A DNA stretch of 40,202 nt from Eubacteriales bacterium (GTDB lineage: Bacteria > Bacillota > Clostridia > Lachnospirales > Vallitaleaceae): the NCBI GenBank assembly GCA_030535295.1, contig JAUMXK010000014.1, forward strand, positions 1 to 40,202, in the 5' to 3' direction. Below are positions 1 through 11,100 of this stretch, in pieces. A program made the translations under genes and the position numbers. Below the pieces are notes generated by a model that saw only the letters and a list, made by a program, of their open reading frames with translations, was not told the origin of the DNA and made no database searches. Within the stretch, counting starts at the first letter, position 1. Every line of letters begins with the position of its first letter.

Positions 1-50
1 CTCAAACTTAGTGCAACTTCTAGCCCTACTAGAACTTACTTTGAAAATTT

Positions 51-80
51 ACCATATTTAATAAAATATGGTATTTTCTT
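51..80. terminator. AT-rich hairpin, possible terminator of an upstream gene
   Basis: A perfect 9-bp inverted repeat (ACCATATTT / AAATATGGT) with a 4-nt loop is followed by ATTTTCTT. It could end a gene lying left of the window. The stem is AT-only apart from two GC pairs, so the call is weak. Confidence 0.35.
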
Positions 81-107
81 GCCATTTTATATGATTTCTG
101 ATATGAT
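79..107 (+). promoter_or_regulatory. purA promoter
   Basis: TTGCCA (79-84), a 17-nt spacer and TATGAT (102-107) give a sigma-A-like promoter with one mismatch per hexamer. Transcription would start near 114, about 64 nt upstream of the chosen purA start. No purine riboswitch is visible in the short leader. Confidence 0.7.
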
Positions 108-156
108 ATTTAATGGTCATGTTGTCAAAAAATATGATTACAGGTAAAGGAAATAA

Positions 157-1452
<1,296 letters not shown>

Positions 1453-1488
1453 AAAAGCAGTAACCAGAAAGACAGAAGGGAAACCGTT

Positions 1489-2049
1489 ATGAAGATTATT
1501 GCCGGACTGGGCAATCCGGGGATGCAATATATTGCAACGCCTCATAATATCGGCTTTGAAGTCATTGAACGATTGGCCTATGAAAATAATATCAAGTTGG
1601 ACAAAAAGAAACATCGTGCAATTTTCGGCCAAGGGCAGATTGCCGGAGAAAAAGTGATTTTGATGCAGCCGCAAACCTATATGAATTTAAGTGGAGAAAG
1701 TATCCGGGCAGTGATGGATTTTTACTCTCTGACACCGAAAGAAATTGTCGTAGTTTATGATGAAATCAGCCTAGACTTAGGGCAATTGAGGATTCGTGAA
1801 AAAGGCAGTGCCGGCGGACACAACGGTATGAAAAGTGTCATCGCTCACTTGGGAACGCAGGAGTTTGTCCGCTTTCGGGTGGGAGTAGGACCGCAGATTC
1901 CGGGAATGGATTCGGCAACTTATGTTCTGAAACGGTTTAATAAGGAACAAATGAAAATTGCGGTGGAGATGGCTTTGACCACTTCCGAGGCAATAGAAGC
2001 TTATCTGAGAAACGGCATTGAATATGCAATGAACCATTTCAATCGATAA
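1489..2049 (+). CDS. pth: Peptidyl-tRNA hydrolase
   Basis: Frees tRNA from prematurely released peptidyl-tRNA in the cytoplasm. At 186 aa it has the usual bacterial Pth length. The catalytic set is visible: Asn9 in GLGNPG, His19 in TPHNIGF, the Asp of VYDEISLDLG (about 92) and Asn in GSAGGHNG. AGAAGGGA precedes the ATG. In many Firmicutes pth is followed directly by mfd; here about 6 kb of surface and sugar genes lie between the two, which suggests insertion into an old operon. Confidence 0.96.
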   Translation: MKIIAGLGNPGMQYIATPHNIGFEVIERLAYENNIKLDKKKHRAIFGQGQIAGEKVILMQPQTYMNLSGESIRAVMDFYSLTPKEIVVVYDEISLDLGQLRIREKGSAGGHNGMKSVIAHLGTQEFVRFRVGVGPQIPGMDSATYVLKRFNKEQMKIAVEMALTTSEAIEAYLRNGIEYAMNHFNR

Positions 2050-2064
2050 GAGAAAAGGGTAATT

Positions 2065-2925
2065 ATGAAAGAACAAAAGACAGAAGAGCAAAAAATAGAA
2101 GAAATCAAAGTGGATGAAAGTGCCGAAGAAGGAAAAACAGGGCAAATTCAAGAAAAAATTGCCCGTAAGAACAGACTTTTCCGCAATCACTTGGGTAATC
2201 TTTTGATGGTAGTCGGAGTGATTATTATCGCCATTCCCTTTGTAGGAAGATATCTTGCCGACAGACAGCAAGAAAAGATGTTGAAAGACTTTTATGCACA
2301 AATAGAAGCCGACTTGGAAGAAGAAACGGAAAAGCTGAATACGGTACTGGGTTATACCGATGATGAAACCTTGCAAAGCGATTTGGATGCTTCTGCCAAG
2401 GCAATTGAAGAAATTGCCCTTAGTGAAGGTCTAAATACCGAGAATATTGCCAAATTATCGACCGGCCCGACGGCTATTGGCATTATTGATATTCCCAAGA
2501 TTTCCTTGAAATATCCGATTGCCGAAGGAGTGGATAATACGACATTGCGTTTTTGTATCGGACACATGCCCAAGACCGCAGAGCTGGGTGAAGTGGGAAA
2601 TTCCGTTTTGGCAGGACACCGTAGTCACAGTTTCGGTAGTTTTTTCAATCGCTTGGATGAACTCGTGGTAGGGGATGCCATTATTATTCGGACCAAAAAA
2701 GAATCCACCAGTTACACGGTCTTTGAAAAGAAAAGGGTTCATAAGACGGATTTATCAGTTTTGGCAGGCAATCGCAGCCACAAAGAATTGACCTTGATTA
2801 CCTGTGAACTCGGCATCAATCCGGAGGACAGAATCATTGTCAAGGCGAGGGTCGAAGGAGAGGAAAATTCTGCAACGGCTGATAAATCGGGTGAACCGAC
2901 AAAAGAAGAGGTTTCTGGGCAATAA
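2065..2925 (+). CDS. Sortase, class D-like
   Basis: A membrane-anchored cysteine transpeptidase that would cleave LPXTG-like sorting signals and attach proteins to the cell wall. The 286-aa protein has a charged N-terminal cytoplasmic stretch (1-42), one membrane segment (about 43-63), a linker and a catalytic beta-barrel from about 135. The triad is visible: His185 in LAGHRS, Cys247 in LITC and Arg256 in NPEDRI. The absence of a C-terminal membrane segment and the IGIIDIPKI start of the domain fit class D. It starts 15 nt after pth. No LPXTG-tailed substrate is visible in this window; the one large surface protein here uses SLH repeats instead. Confidence 0.9.
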   Translation: MKEQKTEEQKIEEIKVDESAEEGKTGQIQEKIARKNRLFRNHLGNLLMVVGVIIIAIPFVGRYLADRQQEKMLKDFYAQIEADLEEETEKLNTVLGYTDDETLQSDLDASAKAIEEIALSEGLNTENIAKLSTGPTAIGIIDIPKISLKYPIAEGVDNTTLRFCIGHMPKTAELGEVGNSVLAGHRSHSFGSFFNRLDELVVGDAIIIRTKKESTSYTVFEKKRVHKTDLSVLAGNRSHKELTLITCELGINPEDRIIVKARVEGEENSATADKSGEPTKEEVSGQ

Positions 2926-2944
2926 GATTCAAAAAATAGGACTT

Positions 2945-2981
2945 TTATAGGCCTAAAATAGTCGTCTAAGCCTATAATTTG
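2945..2981 (+). terminator. Weak terminator-like hairpin after the sortase gene
   Basis: TTATAGGC (2945-2952) pairs with GCCTATAA (2970-2977) and is followed by TTT. The 17-nt loop makes it a weak candidate for ending the purA-pth-sortase transcript. Confidence 0.4.
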
Positions 2982-3008
2982 ACCTTGATTTTCTTACGAT
3001 AATATAGT
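2979..3008 (+). promoter_or_regulatory. Promoter of the riboswitch-controlled transcript
   Basis: TTGACC (2979-2984), an 18-nt spacer and TATAGT (3003-3008), each one mismatch from consensus. It would begin a leader of about 245 nt that carries the c-di-GMP aptamer. Confidence 0.6.
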
Positions 3009-3117
3009 AAAGTTGATATACAAAGTGATAAAAACTCAATAAGAAACCTTTCAGTTACAGTTCGATTTTCTTAGAGTTATGGAACCGGCGGGAAGTTGAA
3101 CTGAAGTATACGATTGA

Positions 3118-3213
3118 TTGTGCTTTCAACGATAAAGGCAAACTGTTTGAAAAAGCAGGACGCAAAACTATAGGGCCTTCCGCAAGGGTGGCAGCCAGCA
3201 ACCGAAAGAAAGC
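3118..3213 (+). ncRNA. c-di-GMP-I (GEMM-I) riboswitch aptamer
   Basis: The conserved GEMM-I core can be read in order: AAAGGCAAAC (3134-3143), a helix CUGUUU/AAGCAG closed by a GAAA tetraloop, GGACGCAAA (3158-3166), CUAUAGGGCC, a short hairpin, then GGCAGCCAG and the conserved ACCGA (3201-3205). The sequence GCTTTC (3122-3127) can pair with GAAAGC (3208-3213) to close the outer helix. The same GAAAGC is also the left arm of the hairpin at 3205-3236, so ligand binding could decide between two folds. It sits in the leader of a secreted transglutaminase-like gene. Confidence 0.9.
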
Positions 3214-3236
3214 TTGTTTTATTTCCGGCTTTCTTT
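3205..3236 (+). promoter_or_regulatory. Expression-platform hairpin of the riboswitch
   Basis: AAAGAAAGC (3205-3213) pairs perfectly with GCTTTCTTT (3228-3236). The left arm overlaps the sequence closing the aptamer, so the two structures exclude each other. No U-tract follows the stem beyond its own U-rich arm, so it could act as a terminator or on translation; direction of control is not clear from sequence. Confidence 0.6.
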
Positions 3237-3262
3237 AAGATGAAGAAAAAGGAGAAATGAAA

Positions 3263-4081
3263 ATGAAAAAATGGATTTTGTTAGTCAGTCTAGTGATACT
3301 GCTCTGTGGACTCAATTTGGATGTAAACGGCTCGGAGCCGATTAAAATTGATGACAGTCAGACAGCACAAGGAAAAGTAGGGGTATATTACAACACAGGC
3401 AGCACCAAGAAAATTAAATTTATGGTCACCAAAGATGGAGAAAAATATACCTACAATCTACAGAACTCAAAGAGAATGATTTATTTCCCGTTGCAAATGG
3501 GAAACGGAAAGTACAGTGTAAAAGTATATGAAAATACGGAAGGGAATAAGTACCGAGTGGTCAGCAGCAAGGACATTCAAGTGACTTTGTCCAATCCCAA
3601 TGCTGTGTATTTGCAATCCGTTCAGGAAATTGATTGGGATGAACAAAGAAAGGCCATCAAGATTTCCAAGCAATTAATCGAAGAAAGAGAAAAAGAGCTG
3701 GGACGAAAATTAAGCAAAGAAGAGATTACCAAGGTTTTATATGAGTACATTATTGAAAAAATCGTGTATGATTATAACAAGATAAAAAATCTGACTACGA
3801 CCTATTTACCGAATATTGATGATACCATCACCAAGCAATCCGGTATTTGTTATGATTATTCTTCTCTTTTTGCGGCGGTCTTACGCCAACAAGGCATACC
3901 GACGAAAATGGTCAAAGGCTATTCCACTTATACCGATGTATATCATGCCTGGAATGAGGTCTATGTAGGTGATAAATGGGTAATTGTAGACAGTACAACC
4001 GATGCTTATATGTTCCAAAACAAGGCAAGTTACAGTTTTGAAAAAAAAGTGAAGGATTATACCAAGGCAAAAGAATTATAA
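3263..4081 (+). CDS. Secreted transglutaminase-like cysteine protein
   Basis: An exported protein of the transglutaminase/cysteine-protease superfamily; the substrate is unknown. The start at 3263 is preferred to the ATG at 3257 because AAAGGAG (3248-3254) is then 8 nt away rather than 2. The 272-aa product begins with a Sec signal peptide (MKKW followed by a hydrophobic run to about residue 17, cleavage near residue 23). The C-terminal core has the triad Cys196 (SGICYDYSS), His228 (YHAWNEV) and Asp243 (VIVDST). A beta-rich segment of unknown function (25-110) precedes it. It stands alone behind the c-di-GMP riboswitch and a strong terminator follows, so expression should follow the second messenger that governs attachment and motility. 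Confidence 0.88.
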   Translation: MKKWILLVSLVILLCGLNLDVNGSEPIKIDDSQTAQGKVGVYYNTGSTKKIKFMVTKDGEKYTYNLQNSKRMIYFPLQMGNGKYSVKVYENTEGNKYRVVSSKDIQVTLSNPNAVYLQSVQEIDWDEQRKAIKISKQLIEEREKELGRKLSKEEITKVLYEYIIEKIVYDYNKIKNLTTTYLPNIDDTITKQSGICYDYSSLFAAVLRQQGIPTKMVKGYSTYTDVYHAWNEVYVGDKWVIVDSTTDAYMFQNKASYSFEKKVKDYTKAKEL

Positions 4082-4091
4082 GAAAATATAG

Positions 4092-4132
4092 AAGGCATTT
4101 GCGAGAACTTCGGTTCTTGTAAATGCCTTTTT
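4092..4132 (+). terminator. Strong intrinsic terminator
   Basis: AAGGCATTT and AGAAC arms pair with GTTCT and AAATGCCTT around a TTCG tetraloop, followed by a T-run. Ends the transglutaminase transcript. Confidence 0.9.
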
Positions 4133-4137
4133 GGTGC

Positions 4138-4166
4138 TTGAATATCTATGACTGACGTATTACAAT
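4138..4166 (+). promoter_or_regulatory. Promoter of the symporter gene
   Basis: TTGAAT (4138-4143), a 17-nt spacer and TACAAT (4161-4166) lie directly after the terminator and 25 nt before the symporter ATG. Confidence 0.65.
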
Positions 4167-4190
4167 AGAAGTAATCATGGGAGGTGGAAT

Positions 4191-5678
4191 ATGGAAAAAG
4201 CAAGAAGTAAATGGTCTTATGCCATTGGATGCACCGGCAGGGATTTGGGTTATGTACTGGTCACATTATTTTTTATTACTTATATTCAATATACCAATTT
4301 GGTCAATACCTCTCAGTTTCTGGTGTTGACGGGAATTTTCGTGCTGTGTAGAGTATGGGATGCCATCAATGATCCGATGATGGGGACGATTATTGCCAAT
4401 AGTAAGTCAAGATTTGGCAAATATCGCCCTTGGATTTTGGCAGGTTGTCTGGTCAATTCTGTGGTTTTGGTGCTGATGTTTACCGTTCGGGTGGAAGTCG
4501 GAGATAGAATTGACAGTTTGGGCTGGTGGAATGTTGCCATTCTGGGAACGTTGTATTTGCTGTGGGGGATGTCCTATACCGTCAATGATGTTTCCTATTG
4601 GTCGCTTTTGCCGGTATTAAGTGAAGATAAAAAAGATAGAGATAGACTGACCACTATGGTAACGGTCTTTGCCTCCTTGGGAGCCTTTACCTCCGGCGGT
4701 TTGGTGCCGATAGTCACCACCGGCAATATGGTTTTGGGTTATCGTTTGGTGTCAATAATTTTTGCCCTAGTCTTTGTTCTTTGTCAATTGCTGGTCTTTT
4801 TCTTTACGCATGATAATCCGGAAGGACGTTTTCTTTTGCCGAAAGAAGCAGTAGAGAAACAAAAGAAAGAAAAAACAATTGGTCTGAAAGATATGGCCAA
4901 GATATTGATGCGCAACCATCAGCTGCTGGTAATGGCTTTGATTGTTCTTTTATATACCACAGCCAGTTCCTTTTTGAATATTTTCGGTCAAAATTTCTTT
5001 TATTTTAAATATGGTTATGATGGTAGCCGTATTTTTCTGTTTACGGTTATTTATGCCGTTTCTACCATCTTGTCACAGGGAATTTATCCGCTTTTGGCAG
5101 CAAGATTTCAACGGATGGAAATTATGAAGATATCGACTATGGCTATTTCTGCCGGTTATCTACTATTTTTTCTCTTTGCCAATTTGCCACTGACACCGGT
5201 GCTGTCCTTTCCACTCCTTTGTCTGAGCGGAGTCTGTGTGTTCGGTGGACAGGGAGTGTTTTACATGGCAATGTTGATTATGCTCACCAATACGATTGAG
5301 TATGATGAATGGAAATATAAGGAGAGAAATGAAGCCATTATTTTCAGTGTTCGCCCCTTTATGGTAAAGCTGAGCGGAGCGGTTCAGTCTCTAATGCTTT
5401 CCGCAGTATTGGTATCTTGTGGGTTGTATGGTATTATTCACAAAGTCGGTGCGGTGGAAACGGAAATTGCCAAAGGACAAATCCTGCAAGCAAGTGCAGT
5501 GGAGCAAATCACCTCATTGTTGCAGGAGGCCGGCAGTGGTCAAATGCTGGCTTTGACCCTATGCATGACCTTGATACCGATGGCGTTGATTGTCATCAGC
5601 TATTTTGTGATGAAGAAAAAATACATTATCAGTGAAGAACTCTATGCTCAAATGATAGAAGAGATTCGGGCAAGATAG
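4191..5678 (+). CDS. GPH-family sugar:cation symporter
   Basis: A glycoside-pentoside-hexuronide:cation symporter (MelB-like, within the major facilitator superfamily) of 495 aa with about 12 membrane segments. The family signature after the second segment is clear: WDAINDPMMGTI followed by RFGKYRPWIL. GGGAGGTGG precedes the ATG. It is followed by a cytoplasmic GH3 glycosidase, so the likely job is import of a beta-glucoside or short oligosaccharide for cleavage inside the cell. Substrate and coupling ion cannot be fixed from sequence. Confidence 0.9.
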   Translation: MEKARSKWSYAIGCTGRDLGYVLVTLFFITYIQYTNLVNTSQFLVLTGIFVLCRVWDAINDPMMGTIIANSKSRFGKYRPWILAGCLVNSVVLVLMFTVRVEVGDRIDSLGWWNVAILGTLYLLWGMSYTVNDVSYWSLLPVLSEDKKDRDRLTTMVTVFASLGAFTSGGLVPIVTTGNMVLGYRLVSIIFALVFVLCQLLVFFFTHDNPEGRFLLPKEAVEKQKKEKTIGLKDMAKILMRNHQLLVMALIVLLYTTASSFLNIFGQNFFYFKYGYDGSRIFLFTVIYAVSTILSQGIYPLLAARFQRMEIMKISTMAISAGYLLFFLFANLPLTPVLSFPLLCLSGVCVFGGQGVFYMAMLIMLTNTIEYDEWKYKERNEAIIFSVRPFMVKLSGAVQSLMLSAVLVSCGLYGIIHKVGAVETEIAKGQILQASAVEQITSLLQEAGSGQMLALTLCMTLIPMALIVISYFVMKKKYIISEELYAQMIEEIRAR

Positions 5679-5812
5679 GAAGAAAGTAGAAACAGAGAAC
5701 AAAAAGACTGTAGGAAAGAGGAAAAAACAAATCGAAAGCCCAAGAAAACAGCGCAGAAAAGCGACAAGAAACGGAAACAAACCATAAGGAAACAGAAAGA
5801 GAGGAACTCCAA
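5679..5812 (+). other. T-poor, purine-rich spacer between symporter and glycosidase genes
   Basis: About 134 nt with only a handful of T on the plus strand, mostly A and G. No terminator or promoter is visible, so the glycosidase is probably co-transcribed with the symporter. Such a leader would be largely unstructured RNA. Confidence 0.6.
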
Positions 5813-8191
5813 ATGCCTTGCAAAGACACCATATTTAAAGATTTCAATCGCAAGCAAAAAGCTCAGCTTTTTGTAGGAAAAAGCAGCTGGGAATTAGAAC
5901 CGATTGCAGGGAAGAGTATATTTGTCAGTGACGGCCCTCATGGGATACGGAAAGAAGTTTGGAAAAACGGGCAGAAACAAACAGTCAAGGCTGTTTGTTA
6001 TCCGGCAGCAGTGCTGAGTGCCTGCTCTTTTGATGTGGATTTAATGAAAGAATTGGGAGAAGAGCTGGCAAAGGAATGCATTTCTCATAAGATTGATGTG
6101 TTGCTCGGTCCGGGAATTAATATCAAGAGAAATCCCCTTTGTGGTAGAAATTTTGAATATTTTTCGGAAGACCCGTATCTTTCCGGTAAACTGGCTTCTG
6201 CCTACATTCAAGGAGTTCAATCCAAGAATGTCGGGGTCAGTCTAAAGCATTATGCGCTAAACTCTCAAGAATATGCCCGTCTGGTCAATGATTCGATAGT
6301 AGATGACAGAGCCATGCGTGAAATCTATTTAAAAGCTTTTGAAATAGCGATAAAAGAAAGTGCTCCATGGACAATTATGGCTGCCTACAATAAAGTCAAC
6401 GGCTATCATGCCACAGAAAATAAAGAACTGCTCACGGAAATTGCCAGAGAAGAATTCGGCTTTGAGGGAGTCTTTATCTCGGATTGGGGCGCTCTTTGGA
6501 AACCGGTGGAAGGCTTAAAGGCCGGCCTTGATTTGGAAATGCCGGGGCTGAGTAAAGGCAGTGAAACGAGGATTCTGGAGGCCATAGAAAATGGAGAAAT
6601 CAAGGAAGAACTGCTCAATCAATCCACCCGTCGACTGATTGATTTATATGAAAAAACAGAACAGCCCAAGAAAGCGGAATTTGATTTCTATCATGCTCTG
6701 GCTCTGGCCAAGCGAATCAATGATGAAAGCATTGTACTTCTTAAAAATGAGGATGATTTATTGCCGTTGCAAAAAGAGCAGAAGATAGCTTTGATTGGCG
6801 ACTTTTGTCTTTGTCCACGCTATCAGGGAGGCGGTTCTTCGCAAATCAATCCGATTTATGTCAGTGATATTTATAGTGAAATGAAAAGACAAAAGATTGA
6901 CTTTTCCTTTGCCAAAGGCTATGATAGCGAAGATGCCAAACCGAAGGAAGAATTGATAGAGCAGGCCAAAAAAGCGGCCAAGGGGAAGGATGCCGTTATC
7001 GTTGTCTGTGGCTTGCCGAGAATGATTGAAAGTGAGGGCTTTGATCGGGAAGATATGAAATTGCCGCAGTCGCAGCTTCGTTTGCTGGAAGAGGTGGCCA
7101 AGGTCAATTCCAATCTGGTAATCGTTCTGCAAAACGGTGCTCCTGTTGAAATGCCGTTTGCTAAAAATGCCCGAGCCATATTGGAGAGCTACTTGGGCGG
7201 CAGTATGCATGCCATATCGGTTTGTGATATCTTGTATGGCAGAGTCAATCCGTCCGGTCGTCTGGCAGAAAGTTTTCCTTTGTCTTATGAAGATGTACCG
7301 TCACAAGATTACTACTGTAAGGAGCGATATCAAAGTCCGTATAAAGAGTCCGTTTATGTGGGATATCGTTATTATGACAGCTTTGACAAGAAAGTGCTTT
7401 TTCCCTTCGGCTATGGACTCGGATATGCCAAAGTGGAATACTCGGATTTTAAGGTGGAAAAGGTAGGAGAGGAATATAGAGCTTATTTTTGTGTTACCAA
7501 TCATTCCGCAATTCCTGCCAAAGAAGTGGTACAACTTTATGTAGGACAAACCGACAGCCATATATTCAAAGCCAAAAAAGAATTGAAAGCTTTTACCAAA
7601 GTAGCATTGCAGCCCGGAGAAAAGAAAATGCTCCATTTGCAGGTCAAAGAAGAAGACTTACGTTACTATTCGCTGAAAAGACAAAGCTGGCAACTGGAAA
7701 ACGGCAATTACCGTTTTTATCTTGCAAAACATGCTATGGATGAAAGCCGATATGTAGATGTGCAAATAAATAGCGGGCAAGAGCCGGAAGATAAGAATCC
7801 GGAATGGGCTATTTACTACTCTATGCACCGAAATATAAAAGACAAAGAGTTTGCAAGTTTGCTGGGCAGGAAGTGGAAAAAAGATGCGGATTCCAAAACA
7901 AAGAGTGGTTTTGGACGCAAACAAAGAAAAACATTTACCACAGAAAGTGTGATTGATGAATTTTACGAAACCTTCTTGGGATGGATTGTATTTAAGCCAT
8001 TGGCATTTTACATGATTGCAACCTCGAAAGATGATTTTGAAAGACAAACACTGAAAAAAGCCATTCCGGATTTTCCGCTACGGATTTTACAAATGTCGCC
8101 GGGGCTATCTAAGGATATGCTGGACGGTATTGTTGCCGTGTTTAATGGAGATTGGAAAAAGGTTTGGAAAGTATTGAGGACCAAAAAATGA
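5813..8191 (+). CDS. Glycoside hydrolase family 3 (beta-glucosidase-like)
   Basis: Removes terminal beta-linked sugars, probably from glycosides brought in by the upstream symporter; there is no signal peptide, so cytoplasmic. The 792-aa protein has the GH3 N-terminal barrel (VSDGPHGIR near 38, LGPGINIKRNP near 98, SLKHYALNSQE near 143) with the nucleophile Asp224 in FISDWGAL, then the alpha/beta C-domain and a fibronectin-III-like domain to about 680. A charged region and about 100 further residues extend beyond the usual end (see findings). Its TGA stop overlaps the mfd ATG, implying translational coupling. Exact sugar specificity is unknown. Confidence 0.9.
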   Translation: MPCKDTIFKDFNRKQKAQLFVGKSSWELEPIAGKSIFVSDGPHGIRKEVWKNGQKQTVKAVCYPAAVLSACSFDVDLMKELGEELAKECISHKIDVLLGPGINIKRNPLCGRNFEYFSEDPYLSGKLASAYIQGVQSKNVGVSLKHYALNSQEYARLVNDSIVDDRAMREIYLKAFEIAIKESAPWTIMAAYNKVNGYHATENKELLTEIAREEFGFEGVFISDWGALWKPVEGLKAGLDLEMPGLSKGSETRILEAIENGEIKEELLNQSTRRLIDLYEKTEQPKKAEFDFYHALALAKRINDESIVLLKNEDDLLPLQKEQKIALIGDFCLCPRYQGGGSSQINPIYVSDIYSEMKRQKIDFSFAKGYDSEDAKPKEELIEQAKKAAKGKDAVIVVCGLPRMIESEGFDREDMKLPQSQLRLLEEVAKVNSNLVIVLQNGAPVEMPFAKNARAILESYLGGSMHAISVCDILYGRVNPSGRLAESFPLSYEDVPSQDYYCKERYQSPYKESVYVGYRYYDSFDKKVLFPFGYGLGYAKVEYSDFKVEKVGEEYRAYFCVTNHSAIPAKEVVQLYVGQTDSHIFKAKKELKAFTKVALQPGEKKMLHLQVKEEDLRYYSLKRQSWQLENGNYRFYLAKHAMDESRYVDVQINSGQEPEDKNPEWAIYYSMHRNIKDKEFASLLGRKWKKDADSKTKSGFGRKQRKTFTTESVIDEFYETFLGWIVFKPLAFYMIATSKDDFERQTLKKAIPDFPLRILQMSPGLSKDMLDGIVAVFNGDWKKVWKVLRTKK

Positions 8192-11100
8192 ATTTATTAT
8201 TACAACCTCTAAAAGATTTAGAGGTTTTTCAGCTGCTGCAAAGCAAAATAAAAGAAAAAAAGGGTGCGGTTGCCGTCAATGGGATTGTCGATGAGCAAAA
8301 GCTGCATTTGGCCTATGCACTTAGTCGCAAAGAAGAGAGGCAAAAGCTGATTGTCACCTACAACGAATTTCAAGTCAGACAATTGGCAGAAAGTTATGCC
8401 TTTTATGAAAAAGAAGTTTACCAGTATCCGGCCAAGGATATCATCTTTTATCAAGCAGATGTGCGAAGTCAGGATATTGTCAGATTGCGCCTGAAAACTT
8501 TGAAAAAATTACTTACCGGAGAGCCGATTACGGTGATTTGCAGCATAGAGGCCCTAAAAGATGCCCTGCTTCCCAAAAAAGATTTTGCGACGGCAGCTAT
8601 TTGGCTGAAGGTGGGAGAGACCGTTCGGCAAAAGGATTTGATTGAGAAACTGGTTAATATGGGCTATGAACGGGTAGCGATGGTCGAATCCAGAGGAGAA
8701 TTTGCTCTGCGAGGCGGTATTTTGGATGTCTTTCCACCATTTGGAGAATTTGCCTTACGGATAGAATTTTTTGACGATGAGATAGATTCCTTGCGCCAAA
8801 TCAATCCGGAAACACAAAGAACAGTTGGAGAACTGGAAACGGTTGAGATTTTTCCCAATCGGGAAATTATTATTGACAGCAAGAGGATTCCCAAAGCCAT
8901 TACCAAGGTCAAGGCAGACTATCAGGCGACAGCGAAACTTTTAGATGAAGAGGCGGCAAAGCAATTGGAAAAAACCATGTTGGCCTTAATCGAAAAAATG
9001 GAGAATCATGGCAGTTTTGCAGGAATTGAAAGCAATTTGCATTATTATTTTTCCGAAACGGTCAGCCTACTGGATTATTTTGACAATCCTCTGATTTTTC
9101 TGGATGAGCCGGTTAAGATGATGGAAAGCATTGCCAATCTGGAAACGGAATACAAGGAGAGTCTGGAGAGCCGTTTTGCCAAAGGCCATTTGCTGAAAGA
9201 ACAAATGAATTTAAGTCTGGATTACAAGAAAATCCTGCACCAAATGACCAAAAAGGATTGCCTGCTTTTCAGCAGCCTTTATTATGTGACCAAGGAAATT
9301 CCTTATCAGGAAGAAGTGCAAATCAATGGGAGTGCAGCGCATTTGTATCAACATGATTTTGAGGCCATGGTCAAGGACTTGACACATTATGTCAAGCAAA
9401 AATATAAGATAGTGGTCTTTTTGCCGACCGGTGCCATGTTGGAAGGCTTGCAGGAGCTTTTGGAGAATCATAATTTACCGGTTTATCGGGCAAGCAAGGA
9501 AGATAATCCGGTAGCAGGGAAAATCGCTTTGATTACAGGCAGCTTGCGTTTCGGTTTTCTTTATCCGGAAATCAAATTTGCGGTTTTTGCCGAATCGGAA
9601 GTGGGAGGAAATCGTACCCGAAAAAAAGCAAGCAAAAAGAAGTCCGGACAGAAAATCCAAAGTTTTTATGATTTGAAGGCCGGAGATTATGTGGTGCATG
9701 AAAACCACGGAATCGGTGTGTTTGCAGGGGTGGAAACCATTGAAAAAGACGGTATGGCCAGAGATTTTATCAAGATTCATTACCAAAAAGACGGAAAGCT
9801 CTTTATTCCTACCACACAGCTGGACAGGATTCAAAAATATGTGGGTGCCGAGGGAGTTGCCCCCAAACTCAACAAATTGGGAGGTCAGGAGTGGAAACGC
9901 ACAATTAGCAAAGCCAAAAAGGCCATTGATGAAATGGTCACAGAATTGATTGAGCTGTACTCCATTCGAGAAAAAACCAAGGGCTATACCTTTAGTGAGG
10001 ATACCGTTTGGCAAAGTGAGTTTGAGGAGATGTTTCCTTATGATGAAACAGAGGATCAATTGACTGCCATTGCCGATATGAAAGCGGATATGTGTTCTCA
10101 AAAGGTGATGGACCGTCTGGTGTGCGGAGATGTCGGCTACGGCAAGACGGAAGTAGCTATTCGTGGCGCTTTTAAGGCTATTCAGGACGGAAAACAGGTG
10201 GCCTATCTGGTGCCGACCACGATTCTGGCACAACAGCATTACAATAATTTTGTGCAGAGATTTAAGGATTTTCCGGTCAAAGTCGGTATTTTAAGCCGCT
10301 TTTCTACGGCCAAAGAAATCAAAAAAACCCTGGAAAACTTAGAGCGTGGCTTGGTGGATATGGTGGTCGGGACACATCGCCTATTATCCAAGGATGTGAA
10401 ATTTAAGGATTTGGGGCTTTTAATCATTGATGAAGAGCAAAGATTCGGTGTCAAACACAAGGAAAAAATCAAACAATTAAAAGAAAACATTGATGTGTTG
10501 ACTTTGACAGCCACACCGATTCCGAGAACCTTACACATGTCCCTCATTGGGATTCGGGATATGTCGGTACTGGAAGAGCCGCCGCACGAAAGGCAGCCGA
10601 TTCAAACTTATGTCCTGGAGCATGATGAGAGCTTGATTCGAGATGCTATTTATCGGGAAATCAATCGAAACGGCCAGATTTATTATGTCTACAACCGAGT
10701 CAGAAATATTGATGATATCACGGCCAGATTGCAAGCGCTGGTTCCGGAAGCGACTTTTGCCTTTGCGCATGGCCAGATGTCAGAGCATGAGCTGGAGAGC
10801 ATTATGCTGTCCTTTATTCGGGGCGAAATTGATGTTTTGGTGGCGACTACCATTATCGAAACGGGGCTGGATATCCCCAATGTCAATACCATCATTATTC
10901 AAGATGCAGATAAGATGGGGCTGAGTCAGCTTTACCAATTGCGAGGCAGAGTGGGCCGTTCTTCCAGAGTGGCCTATGCGTATCTTACTTACAAAAGAGA
11001 TAAGGTCTTGCAGGAAGTAGCGGAAAAGCGATTGAAGGCGATTCGAGAATTTACGGAATTCGGAGCCGGATTTCGCATTGCCATGCGAGATTTGGAAATC

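Noticed and set aside
9475..10239. 254-codon minus-strand frame
   Set aside because: Antisense to mfd motor region; Cys/His-rich translation typical of a shadow frame.
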